Shown here in pieces: positions 29,146 to 40,158 of a DNA stretch of 64,000 bases. Both the position numbers and the translations under genes were made by a program. The notes beneath the pieces were generated by a model, which was given only the letters and a program-made list of their open reading frames with translations, was not told the origin of the DNA and did no database searches. Source of the stretch: Nitrospira sp. MA-1 (GTDB lineage: Bacteria; Nitrospirota; Nitrospiria; Nitrospirales; UBA8639); NCBI GenBank assembly GCA_032139905.1, contig JAQJDB010000004.1, positions 186,001-250,000 on the forward strand. Reading direction: 5' to 3'. Numbering within the stretch: position 1 is the stretch's first letter; every line of letters begins with the position of its first letter.

Positions 29146-32100
29146 CTAGAGCTTGAAAGGAGTTGGTGCATTTTTGGGTTGGGGGATGACTCCAACCGCA
29201 TCTTCGTCTTCCATGAATTCAGGATCCACAAAATCATGGTCGTCGGGGTCTCGGTCAGGATGGTCGTCGTGGCGGTGGACTAATCGCTCCACCACGTAAA
29301 ACGAGACCGGGATGAGGAAAATCGCGATAAAGCTTGCCGCGATCATCCCTCCGATGACGGTGACGCCCAGAAGGATTCTCCCATGAGCTCCGGATCCCGA
29401 AGAGAGAACAAGTGGAATCACTCCGAAGATAAAGGCGAAGGATGTCATGAGGATCGGCCGCAATCGCAGGCGGGCTCCGGTCAGAGCCGCATCGACGAGA
29501 GAACGGCCCTTTTCATACTCCATTTTGGCAAATTCAACAATCAGGATCGCGTTTTTCGCGGACAGCCCGATGAGCATGACGAGACCGATTTGGGTGAACA
29601 CATCGTTTTCCATCCCGAGTGCCCACAAGGCGCCGAAGGCACCGACGACTGCAATCGGTGTGCAGATGAGAACACTGAACGGAAGCCCCCAACTCTCATA
29701 TTGGGCCGCGAGAATGAGAAAGACAAAGAGAAGGGAGAAGCCGAAGATCACGCTGGCCGGGACTCCTTCGGAGGCAACTTTCTCCTGAAACGACATTCCG
29801 ATGAAGTCGTACCCCATCTCCCGTGGCATCGTTTCGGCGAAGACTTCTTCCAGGGCCTGCATGACCTGACCGGAGGTAAATGCGGGATTCGCTGAAGCGA
29901 AAACCTGCGCGGATCGGTAGCCGTTGAATCGCATGGTGAATTCCGGACCAGAAATTTTTTCCATTGTCACCAGTGTCGAGAGAGGGACCATTTCATCGGA
30001 TTTATTTCGCACGAAAAATTGCCCCACGTTTTCGGCCTTGGTCCTGAATTCTCCTTCAGCCTGCACATACACCTGCCAGACCCGCCCGAACCGGTTGAAA
30101 TAATTTACCATTACGCCGCCCATAAAGGTCTGCAGGGTTTTATAGACATCTTCAAGTTTCACCCCTTGCTTCAGCACTTTGTCGCGATCGACATGGGCAA
30201 AGACCTGTGGGACGTCGGGGATGAAGGTGGTGTTCATGGACGCGATTTCGGGACGCTGTCGTGCAGCTTCCATGAACGTGTTGAGGTTGTCGGCGAGGAA
30301 GGCCACATCCTGTCCGGAACGGTCTTCCAGGATGAAGGAAACGCCACCCGATGTGCCGACGCCGGGAATGGCCGGAGGCGGGAAAAGAAAGGCGTTCGCT
30401 TCGGGTAAGGCGGCGAGTTTCTCGTTCACATTTTTGAAGATCGCCTGAAGCTTTTCCTCGGGTTGGGTCCGTTCATCCCATGGAGCGAGCGTGACGAAAA
30501 AGAACCCGTTATAGGTCGTATTGACGGTGCTCAGGAGACTAAACCCTACGATGGTGCTCACAAATTGAATTCCGGGAGCTTCTGAAAGAATGGCTTCGAT
30601 TTTTTTTGCAACCTCATCCGTTCGTTGGAGAGAGGCGGCCAACGGCAGTTGGACGTTTAAATAGACATATCCCTGATCCTCCATCGGAAGAAACCCGGTG
30701 GGAAGTTTGGTTCCCAACAGACCGGCACATACCGCAGCCACGACCAGAAAGATCATCGCACGGCCGGACTTTCGGATCAGGTAGTGGCAATACCCGACAT
30801 ACCCGTTGGTGGCCCGTCCAAACCAATGGTTAAACCATCCGAAAAATGCCCCCAACGGGCCTCTGGCTGGAGTTCTGGGCCTCAGAATCATTCCGGCAAG
30901 CGCGGGGCTGAGGGTCAAGGCATTGAAAGCGGAGATGATCACCGATAAGGCAATCGTCAGCGCGAATTGTTGGTAGAGCCGCCCCGTAATGCCCGGAATA
31001 AACGCGGTGGGCACGAAGACCGCCGCGAGAATCAGTGCGATCGCGATCACCGGCCCGGAAACTTCCTCCATAGCTTTCCGGGTCGCATCCTTGGGCGACA
31101 GGCCTTTTTCGATATGGTGTTCGACGGCTTCGACTACCACGATGGCATCGTCTACGACGAGCCCGATGGCTAATACCAGTCCGAATAAGGAGAGCGTGTT
31201 GATCGAGAAATCCATCAATGGGAAGATCGCGAACGTCCCTATCAGCGACACCGGCACGGCCAGCAGAGGAATGAGCGTGGCCCGCCATCCCTGTAAAAAG
31301 AGGAAGACGACGATTATCACGAGCACAATTGCTTCAAAGAGGGTATGCACGATCTCCTTGATTCCCTCCCTCACAGCCAGTGTCGTATCGAGCGAGATGG
31401 CGTAATCAAGGTCTTCGGGAAACCGCTCTTTCATCTCCTCCATTAGCTTCTTTGCCCGATCAACCGTATCGATTGCGTTTGAGCCCGGGAGTTGGTAGAC
31501 GGCAATGAGCGCGCTGGGCTTTCCGTTGAAACGTCCGATCATACTGTAGGATTGCGCACCTAATTCCACCCGGGCCACGTCCTTCAGTCGGATGATGGAA
31601 CCGTCGGGATCGGCCCGAACGATGATCTGTCCGAATTCTTCCTCGTTAAGCAGACGACCTTGTGATCGGACCGTATACGTGAATTCCTGGCCTTGCGGAA
31701 CCGGTTGAGCTCCGATCTGACCAGCCGGGTTGACGGTATTCTGCTTCTTGATGGCATCCAGGATCTCGGTCACGGTGATGCCCAGTTTGGCGAGATGATC
31801 GGGTTCCACCCAGAAGCGCATGGCATACTGGCCAGCTCCAAAAATCGTGACCTGACCGACCCCTTGGCTCCGGGAAAGAGGATCGTTGAGGTTCACATAG
31901 GCATAGTTAGCGAGGAAGATTTCGTCATAGGTGCCATTCGGGGAATACAGGCTGAAGAGCATCAGAGGACTGGTGGTGGATTTTTTGATGGTCACCCCGT
32001 AGTTCTTCACGTCGGAAGGCAATTGAGATTCGGCCTGCAGGTACCGCATCTGGGTCAGGATCTGGTCATCGTTGGGGACCGTGTTCACGTCAAAGTCCAC

Positions 32101-32373
32101 GCGCAACGTCATCTGCCCATTACTGGCGTTTGTGGAGTACATATAGATCGAGTTGTCAACACCGGCCATCTGCTGTTCGATGGGGGTGGCGACCGATTGT
32201 TCGACGGTGACTGCGTCCGCTCCGACGTAGGTAGCCTGCAGTTGGATTTCCGGAGGCGCAATGTCGGGAAACAGCGCGATGGGAAGTTGCACCATGGCGA
32301 TCAGCCCGAGGATCGTCATGATGATCGAAATGACGATAGCGACGATGGGCCGGTCGATGAAAAATTTAGCCAT
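29146..32373 (-). CDS. RND multidrug efflux transporter, HAE1/AcrB type
   Basis: A 1075-residue inner-membrane proton antiporter of usual family length. It starts MAKFFIDRPIVAIVISIIM and has the two large periplasmic loops between TM1-2 and TM7-8. The proton relay aspartates are in GLVLAIGLVVDDAIVVVEAVE of TM4. The C-terminal half carries GLSAKNAILIVEFAK. The last 40 residues or so are acidic and His-rich (HRHDDHPDRDPDDHD), an unusual tail. It lies between the adaptor and channel genes with gaps under 20 bp. Substrates cannot be read from sequence, but HAE1 pumps usually expel hydrophobic or amphiphilic drugs. Confidence 0.96.
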   Translation of the reverse strand: MAKFFIDRPIVAIVISIIMTILGLIAMVQLPIALFPDIAPPEIQLQATYVGADAVTVEQSVATPIEQQMAGVDNSIYMYSTNASNGQMTLRVDFDVNTVPNDDQILTQMRYLQAESQLPSDVKNYGVTIKKSTTSPLMLFSLYSPNGTYDEIFLANYAYVNLNDPLSRSQGVGQVTIFGAGQYAMRFWVEPDHLAKLGITVTEILDAIKKQNTVNPAGQIGAQPVPQGQEFTYTVRSQGRLLNEEEFGQIIVRADPDGSIIRLKDVARVELGAQSYSMIGRFNGKPSALIAVYQLPGSNAIDTVDRAKKLMEEMKERFPEDLDYAISLDTTLAVREGIKEIVHTLFEAIVLVIIVVFLFLQGWRATLIPLLAVPVSLIGTFAIFPLMDFSINTLSLFGLVLAIGLVVDDAIVVVEAVEHHIEKGLSPKDATRKAMEEVSGPVIAIALILAAVFVPTAFIPGITGRLYQQFALTIALSVIISAFNALTLSPALAGMILRPRTPARGPLGAFFGWFNHWFGRATNGYVGYCHYLIRKSGRAMIFLVVAAVCAGLLGTKLPTGFLPMEDQGYVYLNVQLPLAASLQRTDEVAKKIEAILSEAPGIQFVSTIVGFSLLSTVNTTYNGFFFVTLAPWDERTQPEEKLQAIFKNVNEKLAALPEANAFLFPPPAIPGVGTSGGVSFILEDRSGQDVAFLADNLNTFMEAARQRPEIASMNTTFIPDVPQVFAHVDRDKVLKQGVKLEDVYKTLQTFMGGVMVNYFNRFGRVWQVYVQAEGEFRTKAENVGQFFVRNKSDEMVPLSTLVTMEKISGPEFTMRFNGYRSAQVFASANPAFTSGQVMQALEEVFAETMPREMGYDFIGMSFQEKVASEGVPASVIFGFSLLFVFLILAAQYESWGLPFSVLICTPIAVVGAFGALWALGMENDVFTQIGLVMLIGLSAKNAILIVEFAKMEYEKGRSLVDAALTGARLRLRPILMTSFAFIFGVIPLVLSSGSGAHGRILLGVTVIGGMIAASFIAIFLIPVSFYVVERLVHRHDDHPDRDPDDHDFVDPEFMEDEDAVGVIPQPKNAPTPFKL

Positions 32374-32387
32374 AAGACAGCTTTAGA

Positions 32388-33641
32388 TTATGTGGCGCTA
32401 ACCGGGTCTGGAGAACTCTCAGAGCCGGGTTGTGGTTCGTCCGAAGTTGCTTTTGGCGTGACCACCATACCGTCTCGAACCTTGAGAAGTCCCTCGACGA
32501 TGACCATCTCGCCGGGGTGAAGGCCCTCGTCGACCAGCCAGAGAGATCCAATTCTTGGCCCCAGGGTCACTTTTCGAATCGCCACCTTGTTTTCCTCCCC
32601 GATCACGGCGACCTCATAGGTACCCTGAAGCTCCTTGACTGCCCGCTGTTGGACTAACAGTCCCCCGGTTCGAGTTTCGATTGGGGTGCGGACCTTGGCA
32701 AAAAGGCCGGGGCGGAGGATGTTGCCGGGGTTGGGAAAATAACTGACGATGGTGATCGTCCCGGTTTTGACATCCACCTGACGGTCGGCCAGGACGGCTC
32801 TTCCCTTATGTGGGTATATGCTCCCATCAGCCAGAATCAGCTCAAGTCTTTTTTCATGGGAGGGGTTCAAATTTTCCTGACCGCCGGCCTTTTCAATCCG
32901 TTCCGCCAGTTTTAAATATTCCCGCTCGCTAATGGGAAAGTTGACCTTGATGGGGTCCACCTGGGACACCGTCGTCATCAATGTATTCTCGACGATAAGA
33001 TCACCGATTTGGGCTGTGGCGATTCCGGCTATCCCATTGATCGGGGCGGTCACGCTCGTCCAGTTAAGATTCAGTTGAGCATTCTCCAGTTTGGCACGCG
33101 CCGAAGCGACTGAGGCCAGGTTGACTGCGCTTGCCTGTAGAGCATCATCCAATTCTTTTTGGCTGATGGCGCCTTCTGCTGCCAGGGGGGTGTTCCGCTT
33201 AACGTCAAGCTGGCTCTTTTTATAGGCCGCTCCTGCACGGGCAAATTCGGCTTTCGCTTGGTCCAGGGCAGCCTGGTATGGTCGTGGATCGATTTTAAAT
33301 AAAAGGTCATTGGTCTTTACCACCGACCCTTCCGTGTATTGGCGGGACAACAGATACCCCTGGATTCTTGCACGAATCTGTGCGTCCACATACCCGACGG
33401 TCGTTCCGACCCACTCCCCATAAATCGGGACGTCCTTTTGTATCACCTCAGCCACCAACACCTCAGGCGGCGTTGCGGTGGATTCCACCTCTTTTCGATC
33501 GCACCCCCAGGTTATACCTAATAGAAGGCATACCATGAGGCCTGCCACTCCCCGGAAGTCCCGACGGGCGGTTTGCGGTTGCGCCCTCACGATAAAAGGT
33601 CTTGGGGCCTGGGAAAAAGCATTGAAACGATTGATGGTCAT
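32388..33641 (-). CDS. RND efflux periplasmic adaptor (AcrA/MexA type)
   Basis: A 417-residue membrane-fusion protein. The ATG at 33641 has AGGAA eight bases upstream; a longer in-frame start exists at 33695. A lipoprotein-type signal ends LLLGITWGC. The lipoyl halves (GYVDAQIRARIQGYLL and LNWTSVTAPINGIAGIA) flank a coiled-coil hairpin. The beta-barrel and proximal domains follow (PIKVNFPISEREYLKL). It links the pump to the channel across the periplasm and is first in the three-gene operon. No regulator is adjacent. Confidence 0.95.
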   Translation of the reverse strand: MTINRFNAFSQAPRPFIVRAQPQTARRDFRGVAGLMVCLLLGITWGCDRKEVESTATPPEVLVAEVIQKDVPIYGEWVGTTVGYVDAQIRARIQGYLLSRQYTEGSVVKTNDLLFKIDPRPYQAALDQAKAEFARAGAAYKKSQLDVKRNTPLAAEGAISQKELDDALQASAVNLASVASARAKLENAQLNLNWTSVTAPINGIAGIATAQIGDLIVENTLMTTVSQVDPIKVNFPISEREYLKLAERIEKAGGQENLNPSHEKRLELILADGSIYPHKGRAVLADRQVDVKTGTITIVSYFPNPGNILRPGLFAKVRTPIETRTGGLLVQQRAVKELQGTYEVAVIGEENKVAIRKVTLGPRIGSLWLVDEGLHPGEMVIVEGLLKVRDGMVVTPKATSDEPQPGSESSPDPVSAT

Positions 33642-34103
33642 ACTCGTACTTCCTATGGGGGGGGGAAGAAAATGAAACGGCTGTGATTCTTTCATGTTTC
33701 GAGTTCCATTCTCAAGTAGGAATTCTAAATATATTTGAGTTGTTTATTGAAACTGGCTGGTGAATTTACATTTGAGGAAGCGTCGTGAAAGAGTAAGAAA
33801 ATGTATTTCCGGGATTTTTCATGTTTCAAGGTGGCCATTTCGGACGATCGATGGTCTTCATTCGACGTCTTACCTTTCCCTGCTAAATTTGCATTCTCAA
33901 AACCTTCCTTTATGGGGATATTTCATCAAGAAAAAATGGGTAGGGACTGAAGCCGATTGTTTTGAACGTACAAAACCTTTAAATTTACTCCCTCATGACG
34001 CATTTTCCCGGAGGTAGGGTCTTCCTCCAAAAAGGATTGGACCGATCTCGGACGAACGGATTTAGATCTCACAAGAGATTAACCCTCAACGGAGCATTTT
34101 CTT
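33642..34103. other. Intergenic region between efflux operon and pgi
   Basis: Divergent promoters for the efflux operon and pgi are expected here. No gene or clear operator is recognised. The stretch is AT-rich around 33720-33800. Confidence 0.4.
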
Positions 34104-35735
34104 ATGACCTCTCTCACTCAACGACCTGTTTGGAATTCCCTTGAACAACATCATCAACAGGCCAAGAAACTCCATCTGCGCGACTTGTTTGCGGATGATC
34201 CTGAAAGAGGTCGACGGATGGCCGTGGAGGCTGAGGGGATCTACCTGGATTATTCGAAAAATCTTATCACCGGAGAAACTCTACGCTTACTCCATGAACT
34301 GGCGGAAAACGTGAATTTGCGGGGCCACATTCAGGCGATGTTCCGGGGTGACAAAATTAATATCACAGAACAACGGGCAGTTCTTCATGCCGCCCTGAGA
34401 GCGCCCAGAAACGCATCTATTTTGGTGGATGGCAGAGACGTGGTGCTGGATGTTCACGCGGTGTTGGATCAAATGGGGGATTTTTCTACACGAGTCAGAA
34501 GCGGAGAATGGAAGGGCTATACCGGGAAACCCATCCGGAATATCATCAATATCGGCATTGGAGGTTCGGATCTAGGGCCGGTGATGGCCTATGAAGCCTT
34601 AAAGCACTACAGCGACCGCAATCTCACGGTGCGGTTTGTTTCGAATATCGATGGAACCGATCTGGCGGAGGCTACCAGAGATCTCGACCCTGCAGAAACT
34701 CTTTTTGTCGTCTGTTCAAAAACCTTTACCACCATCGAAACCCTGACGAATGCGCAATCCGCCCGAGACTGGTGTCTCAATGCTCTTCATGACAAACAGG
34801 CTGTTGCCAAACATTTTGTCGCCGTTTCAACAAACCGTAACGAGGTCCAGAAATTCGGAATTGACCCGGCGAATATGTTCGAATTCTGGGACTGGGTCGG
34901 CGGGCGCTATTCCCTGGATTCGGCCATTGGACTTTCGCTGATGATCGGGGTCGGGCCTGATCATTTTCGAGACATGCTTGCCGGATTTCGAGCGATGGAT
35001 GAGCATTTCCAATCAGCACCTTTCGAGAAAAACCTTCCGGTGCTTCTCGGCCTTCTAGGTGTGTGGTACGTCAACTTTTTCCAGGCTGAGACCCATGCCA
35101 TTCTCCCCTACGATCAATATTTGTGGCGGCTCAGCGCCTATTGCCAGCAGCTTGATATGGAGAGCAATGGAAAACGGGTGACTCTGGACGGGACCGTTGT
35201 GGATTATCAGACAGGCCCAATCATCTGGGGCCAGCCCGGCACCAACGGTCAGCATGCCTATTATCAATTAATTCACCAAGGAACCAGGCTGATACCCTGT
35301 GACTTTATCGGCTTCTGCCGTTCCTTGAATCCCTCCGGGCCGCACCACGACCTGCTCATGGCCAACTTTTTCGCTCAAACCGAGGCCCTCGCATTCGGCA
35401 AGACAGCCAAGGAGGTTGAGACTGAGGGAGTCTCGCAAACGTTAATTCCCCATCGAACCTTTCCTGGCAACCATCCCAACAACACGATCCTGGCGGAGGA
35501 ACTCACACCGGCTATGCTGGGAAAACTTATTGCCTTGTATGAACATAAAGTGTTCGTCCAGGGGACCATCTGGAATGTGAATTCCTTCGATCAATGGGGA
35601 GTGGAATTGGGCAAAGTGCTTGCCAATCGGATTGCTCCGGAACTGACGGCACAACGGGAATCGGACCTGGGTCATGACAGTTCCACCAATACCCTTATTC
35701 GACGGTATCGACAGAACCGTCGAGTCCAGGCTTGA
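34104..35735 (+). CDS. pgi: Glucose-6-phosphate isomerase
   Basis: A 543-residue cytosolic enzyme interconverting glucose-6-phosphate and fructose-6-phosphate. [18 protein letters not shown] is near residue 150. The first family signature [17 protein letters not shown] lies near 265, [20 protein letters not shown] (catalytic Glu/His region) near 377, and [12 protein letters not shown] near 495. All are intact at normal length. It connects the phosphorylase products (made at 42-56 kb) to both glycolysis and the zwf branch. It stands alone. Confidence 0.97.
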   Translation: MTSLTQRPVWNSLEQHHQQAKKLHLRDLFADDPERGRRMAVEAEGIYLDYSKNLITGETLRLLHELAENVNLRGHIQAMFRGDKINITEQRAVLHAALRAPRNASILVDGRDVVLDVHAVLDQMGDFSTRVRSGEWKGYTGKPIRNIINIGIGGSDLGPVMAYEALKHYSDRNLTVRFVSNIDGTDLAEATRDLDPAETLFVVCSKTFTTIETLTNAQSARDWCLNALHDKQAVAKHFVAVSTNRNEVQKFGIDPANMFEFWDWVGGRYSLDSAIGLSLMIGVGPDHFRDMLAGFRAMDEHFQSAPFEKNLPVLLGLLGVWYVNFFQAETHAILPYDQYLWRLSAYCQQLDMESNGKRVTLDGTVVDYQTGPIIWGQPGTNGQHAYYQLIHQGTRLIPCDFIGFCRSLNPSGPHHDLLMANFFAQTEALAFGKTAKEVETEGVSQTLIPHRTFPGNHPNNTILAEELTPAMLGKLIALYEHKVFVQGTIWNVNSFDQWGVELGKVLANRIAPELTAQRESDLGHDSSTNTLIRRYRQNRRVQA

Positions 35736-36012
35736 TGCTGCCATTTTAAGTCTTGAAATCCTCCCAACATTCATTTCTTTTTAGGATCGGAAAAGGGACG
35801 GTTGAATAAAGCCCGTGCGAGGCTTTCTCCTGGGGCGGTGACGGTCAAGACCATCTCCTGAAAGGGCCACGGAACAATCCAATCCATACTCATCTGAACC
35901 TTTGCAGGTAAGGTTTTTGATGTTTTCGATCAGCCTTTTTAGGTAGAATCGACTCCGGATCGTGGCATGCAGTTCCGAATGTGTTTTTCTTAAATTAAGG
36001 AGGGTTGAAGCT

Positions 36013-36720
36013 ATGCGGAAGACTCGCCAGCGAACTTTCTTGGTTCTCTTCCTCTTTGTTTTCTTTCTGCAGGGGTGTGCGGCGACACAACAACGGCGAG
36101 ATGTGGTCGAATCAGGATTTCTAACGGAGGGTGAGCATGCCATGCTCACAGAAGGTGTGAAAAACGAAGCACTCCTTCGTTACGTCAATCCGGATGTCGA
36201 CTGGCGTTCGTATGACAAGGTGATTCTTGATTCCGTGTCAGTCTGGAAAGACCCCGAAACCCAAGATGTGTCTCCGGAAGATCTTAAGAAGCTGACCGAT
36301 TTTGCCTATGGCCAACTGCATGACGCTCTGAGTCTGGACTATACCCTTGTGACCCAACCTGGACCCGGAGTCATGCGGGCCACCTTTGCCATCACGGAAG
36401 CGGAGGCTTCTAATCCGGTTGCAGATGTGGTGACGTCCATTATTCCTCAAACCAGAATTTTAACTGGAGTCAAAGGTCTCATTGTGGGGGGTAAACCTGG
36501 TTTTGTGGGAACAGCCGGCTTAGAGGCCAAGTTTACCGACGCCCAAACCGGGAAAGTTTTGGGTTTGGCCGTGGACCGGCGGGGCGGGACCAAAAATCTC
36601 AGGGGGATGACCGACAAATGGAATGATGTGGAGCAAGCGTACATTTTTTGGGCAGCATCGGTTCGCTATCGATTGTGCATGCTTCGTGGCGATGCCAATT
36701 GTGTGGAACCGGATTCCTAA
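36013..36720 (+). CDS. DUF3313-family lipoprotein (first paralogue)
   Basis: A 235-residue lipoprotein from the ATG at 36013, which follows AAGGAGGG. The signal peptide ends LFVFFLQGC. The mature part reads VVESGFLTEGEHAMLTEG, then LLRYVNPDVDWRSYDKVILDSV, LVTQPGPGVMRATFAITEAE and GLEAKFTDAQTGKVLGLAVDRRGG, the recurrent strings of DUF3313. A paralogue with the same layout lies 2 kb away on the other strand. Role unknown; probably at the outer membrane. Confidence 0.85.
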   Translation: MRKTRQRTFLVLFLFVFFLQGCAATQQRRDVVESGFLTEGEHAMLTEGVKNEALLRYVNPDVDWRSYDKVILDSVSVWKDPETQDVSPEDLKKLTDFAYGQLHDALSLDYTLVTQPGPGVMRATFAITEAEASNPVADVVTSIIPQTRILTGVKGLIVGGKPGFVGTAGLEAKFTDAQTGKVLGLAVDRRGGTKNLRGMTDKWNDVEQAYIFWAASVRYRLCMLRGDANCVEPDS

Positions 36721-37856
36721 GGAAACCATTTTGTGAAAAACAAGACAATTGAAGAGCGAGTGCGGGATTCTGTATTTAGTTTATCTAGAAAACCCTAGGA
36801 ATTCCCTTTCACGCAGCGTTGGATGTAGAGTGAATGTGTTGCGAGTGAAGAGGAGAGGGTCGTCCGGGGTCCACACCGGCAAGCCGAATTCTCTTATCCG
36901 CGTCATGTCGGACAAGGGCTATTGCGGAGTTCCGCGATTCAGCCATGCCCGACATTGGTTATCGGGAATCGATCCTGGTTTCCTTTCTGATGCCTTGCCA
37001 AAAACTTCCGGTATGATCGAAGGAAAAATGAACCTCTGCCACTGATAAGCAGGTATGACAAAGAGGGGAGGAACCTCTCCTTCCCTGCCGGCAGGGATGA
37101 CGATTAAAAGAAAGGGAAATACAACTGGTGTTACCAGGAAACAATCAGGCACGATCCTTTGGTGCGCCAAATTCTCAAACGTGTTGTTATTCGGACAGCC
37201 GCTAACTTGAGCTGTCTGAAGAATGCCGCAATCGAAACAAAAGAAACCGGCGAATGGGAGTGATTCCCTTGTTGGCAGCCTGCTGCAGGGATTCCTGATG
37301 AGTCTTTCGCTCTCTCTAGCGAAGGAGAAAAGTGAAATGCCGTTGGCCAAGAAGACGCAAAATCCAGTCGCAGATCTCCTCAACATCATTTCCTTGCACA
37401 GCGCATGAATTTTTGGCTGGGGCCTAACCCATCGGACACAAAACATGTTGAATTTTCAGCCGGGTATTCCTTTAAATCTTACCCGGTGCATAGAACCTGA
37501 TTGACGCGCACGGAGCGTACACGTCTTACATGAGCTTAGCTGTCTGCGCGAAGCCACACTGGCGAAGGTAGGGAACGCGGCTGGGGGGCAAGAGGCGCAT
37601 TATGCAGAGTCCTTGGGTACAGGATAATCTGGCGAATAACACCTGGTCGTTTGCCTGGAATAACCATCGCAAAGATCAGAGTCTGTTTTTTTATTTATTT
37701 GTTAATTGCCATTTACCCCAAGGCTGGTATCTTACTTCATTGCCTGCTTATCACTGTCGATTGGGAGGCGGAAGGCAAGGGGAATAAGTGGACGGTGCCT
37801 GCGAGGGAGGGAATGTCTTTATTGAGAAACGTTAACCATCAGCGTGAGACAAGAAA
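36721..37856. other. Long intergenic region with repeat debris
   Basis: No supported gene is seen in over 1.1 kb. A degenerate palindrome CCCGA...TCGGGAATCGATCC at about 36947-36975 and short phrases such as CCGGCAGGGATGACGAT near 37090 look like eroded dispersed repeats. The open frames on both strands have no ribosome-binding site with plausible protein content. Confidence 0.45.
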
Positions 37857-38144
37857 ATGAATATACAGTCAAAGGCACAGTTGTCGGTGGGGTTATGCTT
37901 TCTCCTGCTGTCAGCCTGCGGTCTTTCCCAGCAATGGGTTAAGCCCGGTGCGACAGAGGAAGACTTACGTTCAACGATTACTCTCTGCGATCGGGAAAAC
38001 CGTCATTTTAATCAGGAAGGCATTTCGCATTTTGGACCGGAAGATGAAACAATCCGACCAAGAAACTATCGCAGAGGTGGAGGGGACATGATGAGGGAGC
38101 AATGTCTGGAAAGTCACGGTTGGACACTTGAATATGTGGAGTAA
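37857..38144 (+). CDS. Small hypothetical lipoprotein
   Basis: A 95-residue protein. A short signal peptide ends in the lipobox LLSAC, followed by GLSQQWVKPGATEEDLRSTITLCDRE. The end MREQCLESHGWTLEYVE resembles the final Cys-Met-x-x-x-Gly-W motif common in small lipoproteins predicted to sit in the outer membrane. The function is unknown. Confidence 0.7.
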   Translation: MNIQSKAQLSVGLCFLLLSACGLSQQWVKPGATEEDLRSTITLCDRENRHFNQEGISHFGPEDETIRPRNYRRGGGDMMREQCLESHGWTLEYVE

Positions 38145-38644
38145 ACCGGCTGGTATCAAAAGGAAGTACAGCTCAAACGGGCCACGGGCCAATGCGGATA
38201 AACTGGGAAGTCTTCCCACGCTGGAAAGTGACCCGCTCTAGGCAACCAGAAAGTAAAATTCTGGCGTGAGTGAAGTTTGAGCCGGCACAACGAATTCATG
38301 TAACCGATTAACCGGTACAGAGTTTCCTGGTGAGGGAATAGGTTCTGGTGTGCAGAGTCTCCACAATCCGTTAAATTGCCAACACCCTGTAGGAAGGAAT
38401 GCTTGGTGACCTCAACCCATGAGGTTTCCTAGACGAGAGGGTTTTGAAGAGTGAGAAGGCGCTCCCCCTTCCTCAATCCTGAATCCAAATGGGGAGTGCT
38501 CTCTCAGTGCAAAGTACTAATTGGACGGGTTTCCCATAGAAAAAACGGGAATCCGAATCTCCAGCCATCAGTTCCTCTTCATGGCATTTCATCCTATGAA
38601 TTTGAGGTATTTCTCAGCAGTGGTCAGTAGGAATTTCAGGTCAT
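38145..38644. other. Intergenic region
   Basis: No gene, RNA or repeat is recognised. Confidence 0.4.
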
Positions 38645-39421
38645 TCAATTTGTGCTTGCAGGATTCGGTATCTTTCGCCATTCACGAAGCCGTTGGGCTA
38701 ATTTATCCGCCCAATATTCAAATGCCTGGTGGGCGTCGTCCCATGAATCCATAGAACCATTCAGGGATCTGCCCCCTACTCGGCGATCCGCAGCCGCCAT
38801 CAATAAGGTTCCGGTGTTGCCATCGGTTAATTTCGCCTCGATGCTGGCGCGACCCACAAACGCCTGTGTTCCTGTTGCCAGTTCTTTCGCTCCGGATACC
38901 ATGGTGGCAGGTGGAATAATCGTGGACACGATATCCATCCCGACGTCAGATGGTTCAGCCTCCGTTAGGGCCAGTTGAATTTGCAACGCACCCGGAACAA
39001 GTTTGGGTACCACAAGAAAATCCTCTTTAAGTTTCCAGATGACTTTTGAACGTAGATCATCGGCCAACCGGTGTAATTCTTCCTGAGGCACGGTGGATTG
39101 TTTGGATAGCAATACGATGGCCGGCTCCACATACACAGCCCGATAAATTGAAAAATCAGCTTGAGGATTTTTGTAAACAAGAAGAGCTTCCCCTTCCTTG
39201 CCCGGTTGGAGAATGGAATAGTCTCCGAGAAACCCCGAGGTTTCCATATCTCTAGCTTGTTCCGTTTGAGCACATCCTGCTCCCCCGGACACCATGATCA
39301 GAATCGACAGCATCAAATGCCATCGTGCCAACCTGAGGTTTCCTTGAATTTGTAATTCACGTTCCTCCCCATCCATGCGAAAGGATTTATTGAGAGTGGG
39401 ACTTGGCACTTGATTTTTCAT
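38645..39421 (-). CDS. DUF3313-family lipoprotein (second paralogue)
   Basis: A 258-residue lipoprotein. The ATG at 39421 has AAAGGA seven bases upstream; a longer start is at 39484. The signal region ends MVSGGAGC. The mature part mirrors the first paralogue: METSGFLGDYSILQPGKEGEALLVYKNP, LVPGALQIQLALTEAE, SIEAKLTDGNTGTLLMAAADRR. Identity is modest, so the pair is an old duplication. Function unknown. Confidence 0.83.
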   Translation of the reverse strand: MKNQVPSPTLNKSFRMDGEERELQIQGNLRLARWHLMLSILIMVSGGAGCAQTEQARDMETSGFLGDYSILQPGKEGEALLVYKNPQADFSIYRAVYVEPAIVLLSKQSTVPQEELHRLADDLRSKVIWKLKEDFLVVPKLVPGALQIQLALTEAEPSDVGMDIVSTIIPPATMVSGAKELATGTQAFVGRASIEAKLTDGNTGTLLMAAADRRVGGRSLNGSMDSWDDAHQAFEYWADKLAQRLREWRKIPNPASTN

Positions 39422-40158
39422 CGGATAATCCTTTTGCTCATCATGTGATCCTGTATCTGAAAAGCCCTGCGATAAACCATACACCCCTCTTTTTTTCTTT
39501 GATTCTAATGTGTTCCCGTTCAGTAGTAAAACGAGAATTGTCTCAGCAGGGGAGTTGGGTTCCCACCAAAAACGCGGATCTGCAAATCCCTCCAGATCTG
39601 ATGTGGAAAAAAAGGATACATATCAGGGTCACTGACCCCGATAGTGAAAAGCCGTGATCATACAAAAATTATGGTTCGAGCCATTCGATGTTGAATTCGA
39701 AACAAGCCATTTGGCCAAGCCCAGGGCAGGCCCTAGAAGGATGCGAGCCTCTCTTTGTCATTCTGAGACCAACGAAGGATCTGTGCCCAGATCGACCGGG
39801 CTCTGGCTTAGCCAGATGCTTCGCGCAGCTCAGCATGACAATCTTGTTGAGAGTGTTTTCCCCCCGGTCTTCTTGTCATCCTCAGACGTTCAATGGACCC
39901 CATCAGGATTCATCTCTTCAGGGTCATGAGTGCTGTAAATCGTAGACCCCTAAATTCTTTATGATCCGAAAGGATAGAGTGTGGTCGTCGCCGATGCCTT
40001 CACGCTCACTGCAGGCTCGATGGAAGTCAGCTACATTCGCGTCCCTCGGCGGATCGGGGATGGTCATGTGCCGTCTGGTTGAGGAACGACGTTTTAGTCA
40101 GCTGATTGAGACCTGGTTAGATGTCACAATTAAGACCTGACTGCATTCTTCTGATGGT
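39422..40158. other. Intergenic region with a dispersed repeat
   Basis: No gene is seen. It contains the repeat at 39745-39842 and otherwise nothing recognisable. Confidence 0.4.
39745..39842. repeat. Interspersed repeat of the SEAKDLCPDRP type
   Basis: Translation in one frame gives VILRPTKDLCPDRP...LARCFAQLSMT, the telltale peptide of a multicopy interspersed repeat seen in many bacterial genomes. It contains the usual CGCGCAGCTCAGCATGACAA end. It is not a gene. Confidence 0.6.
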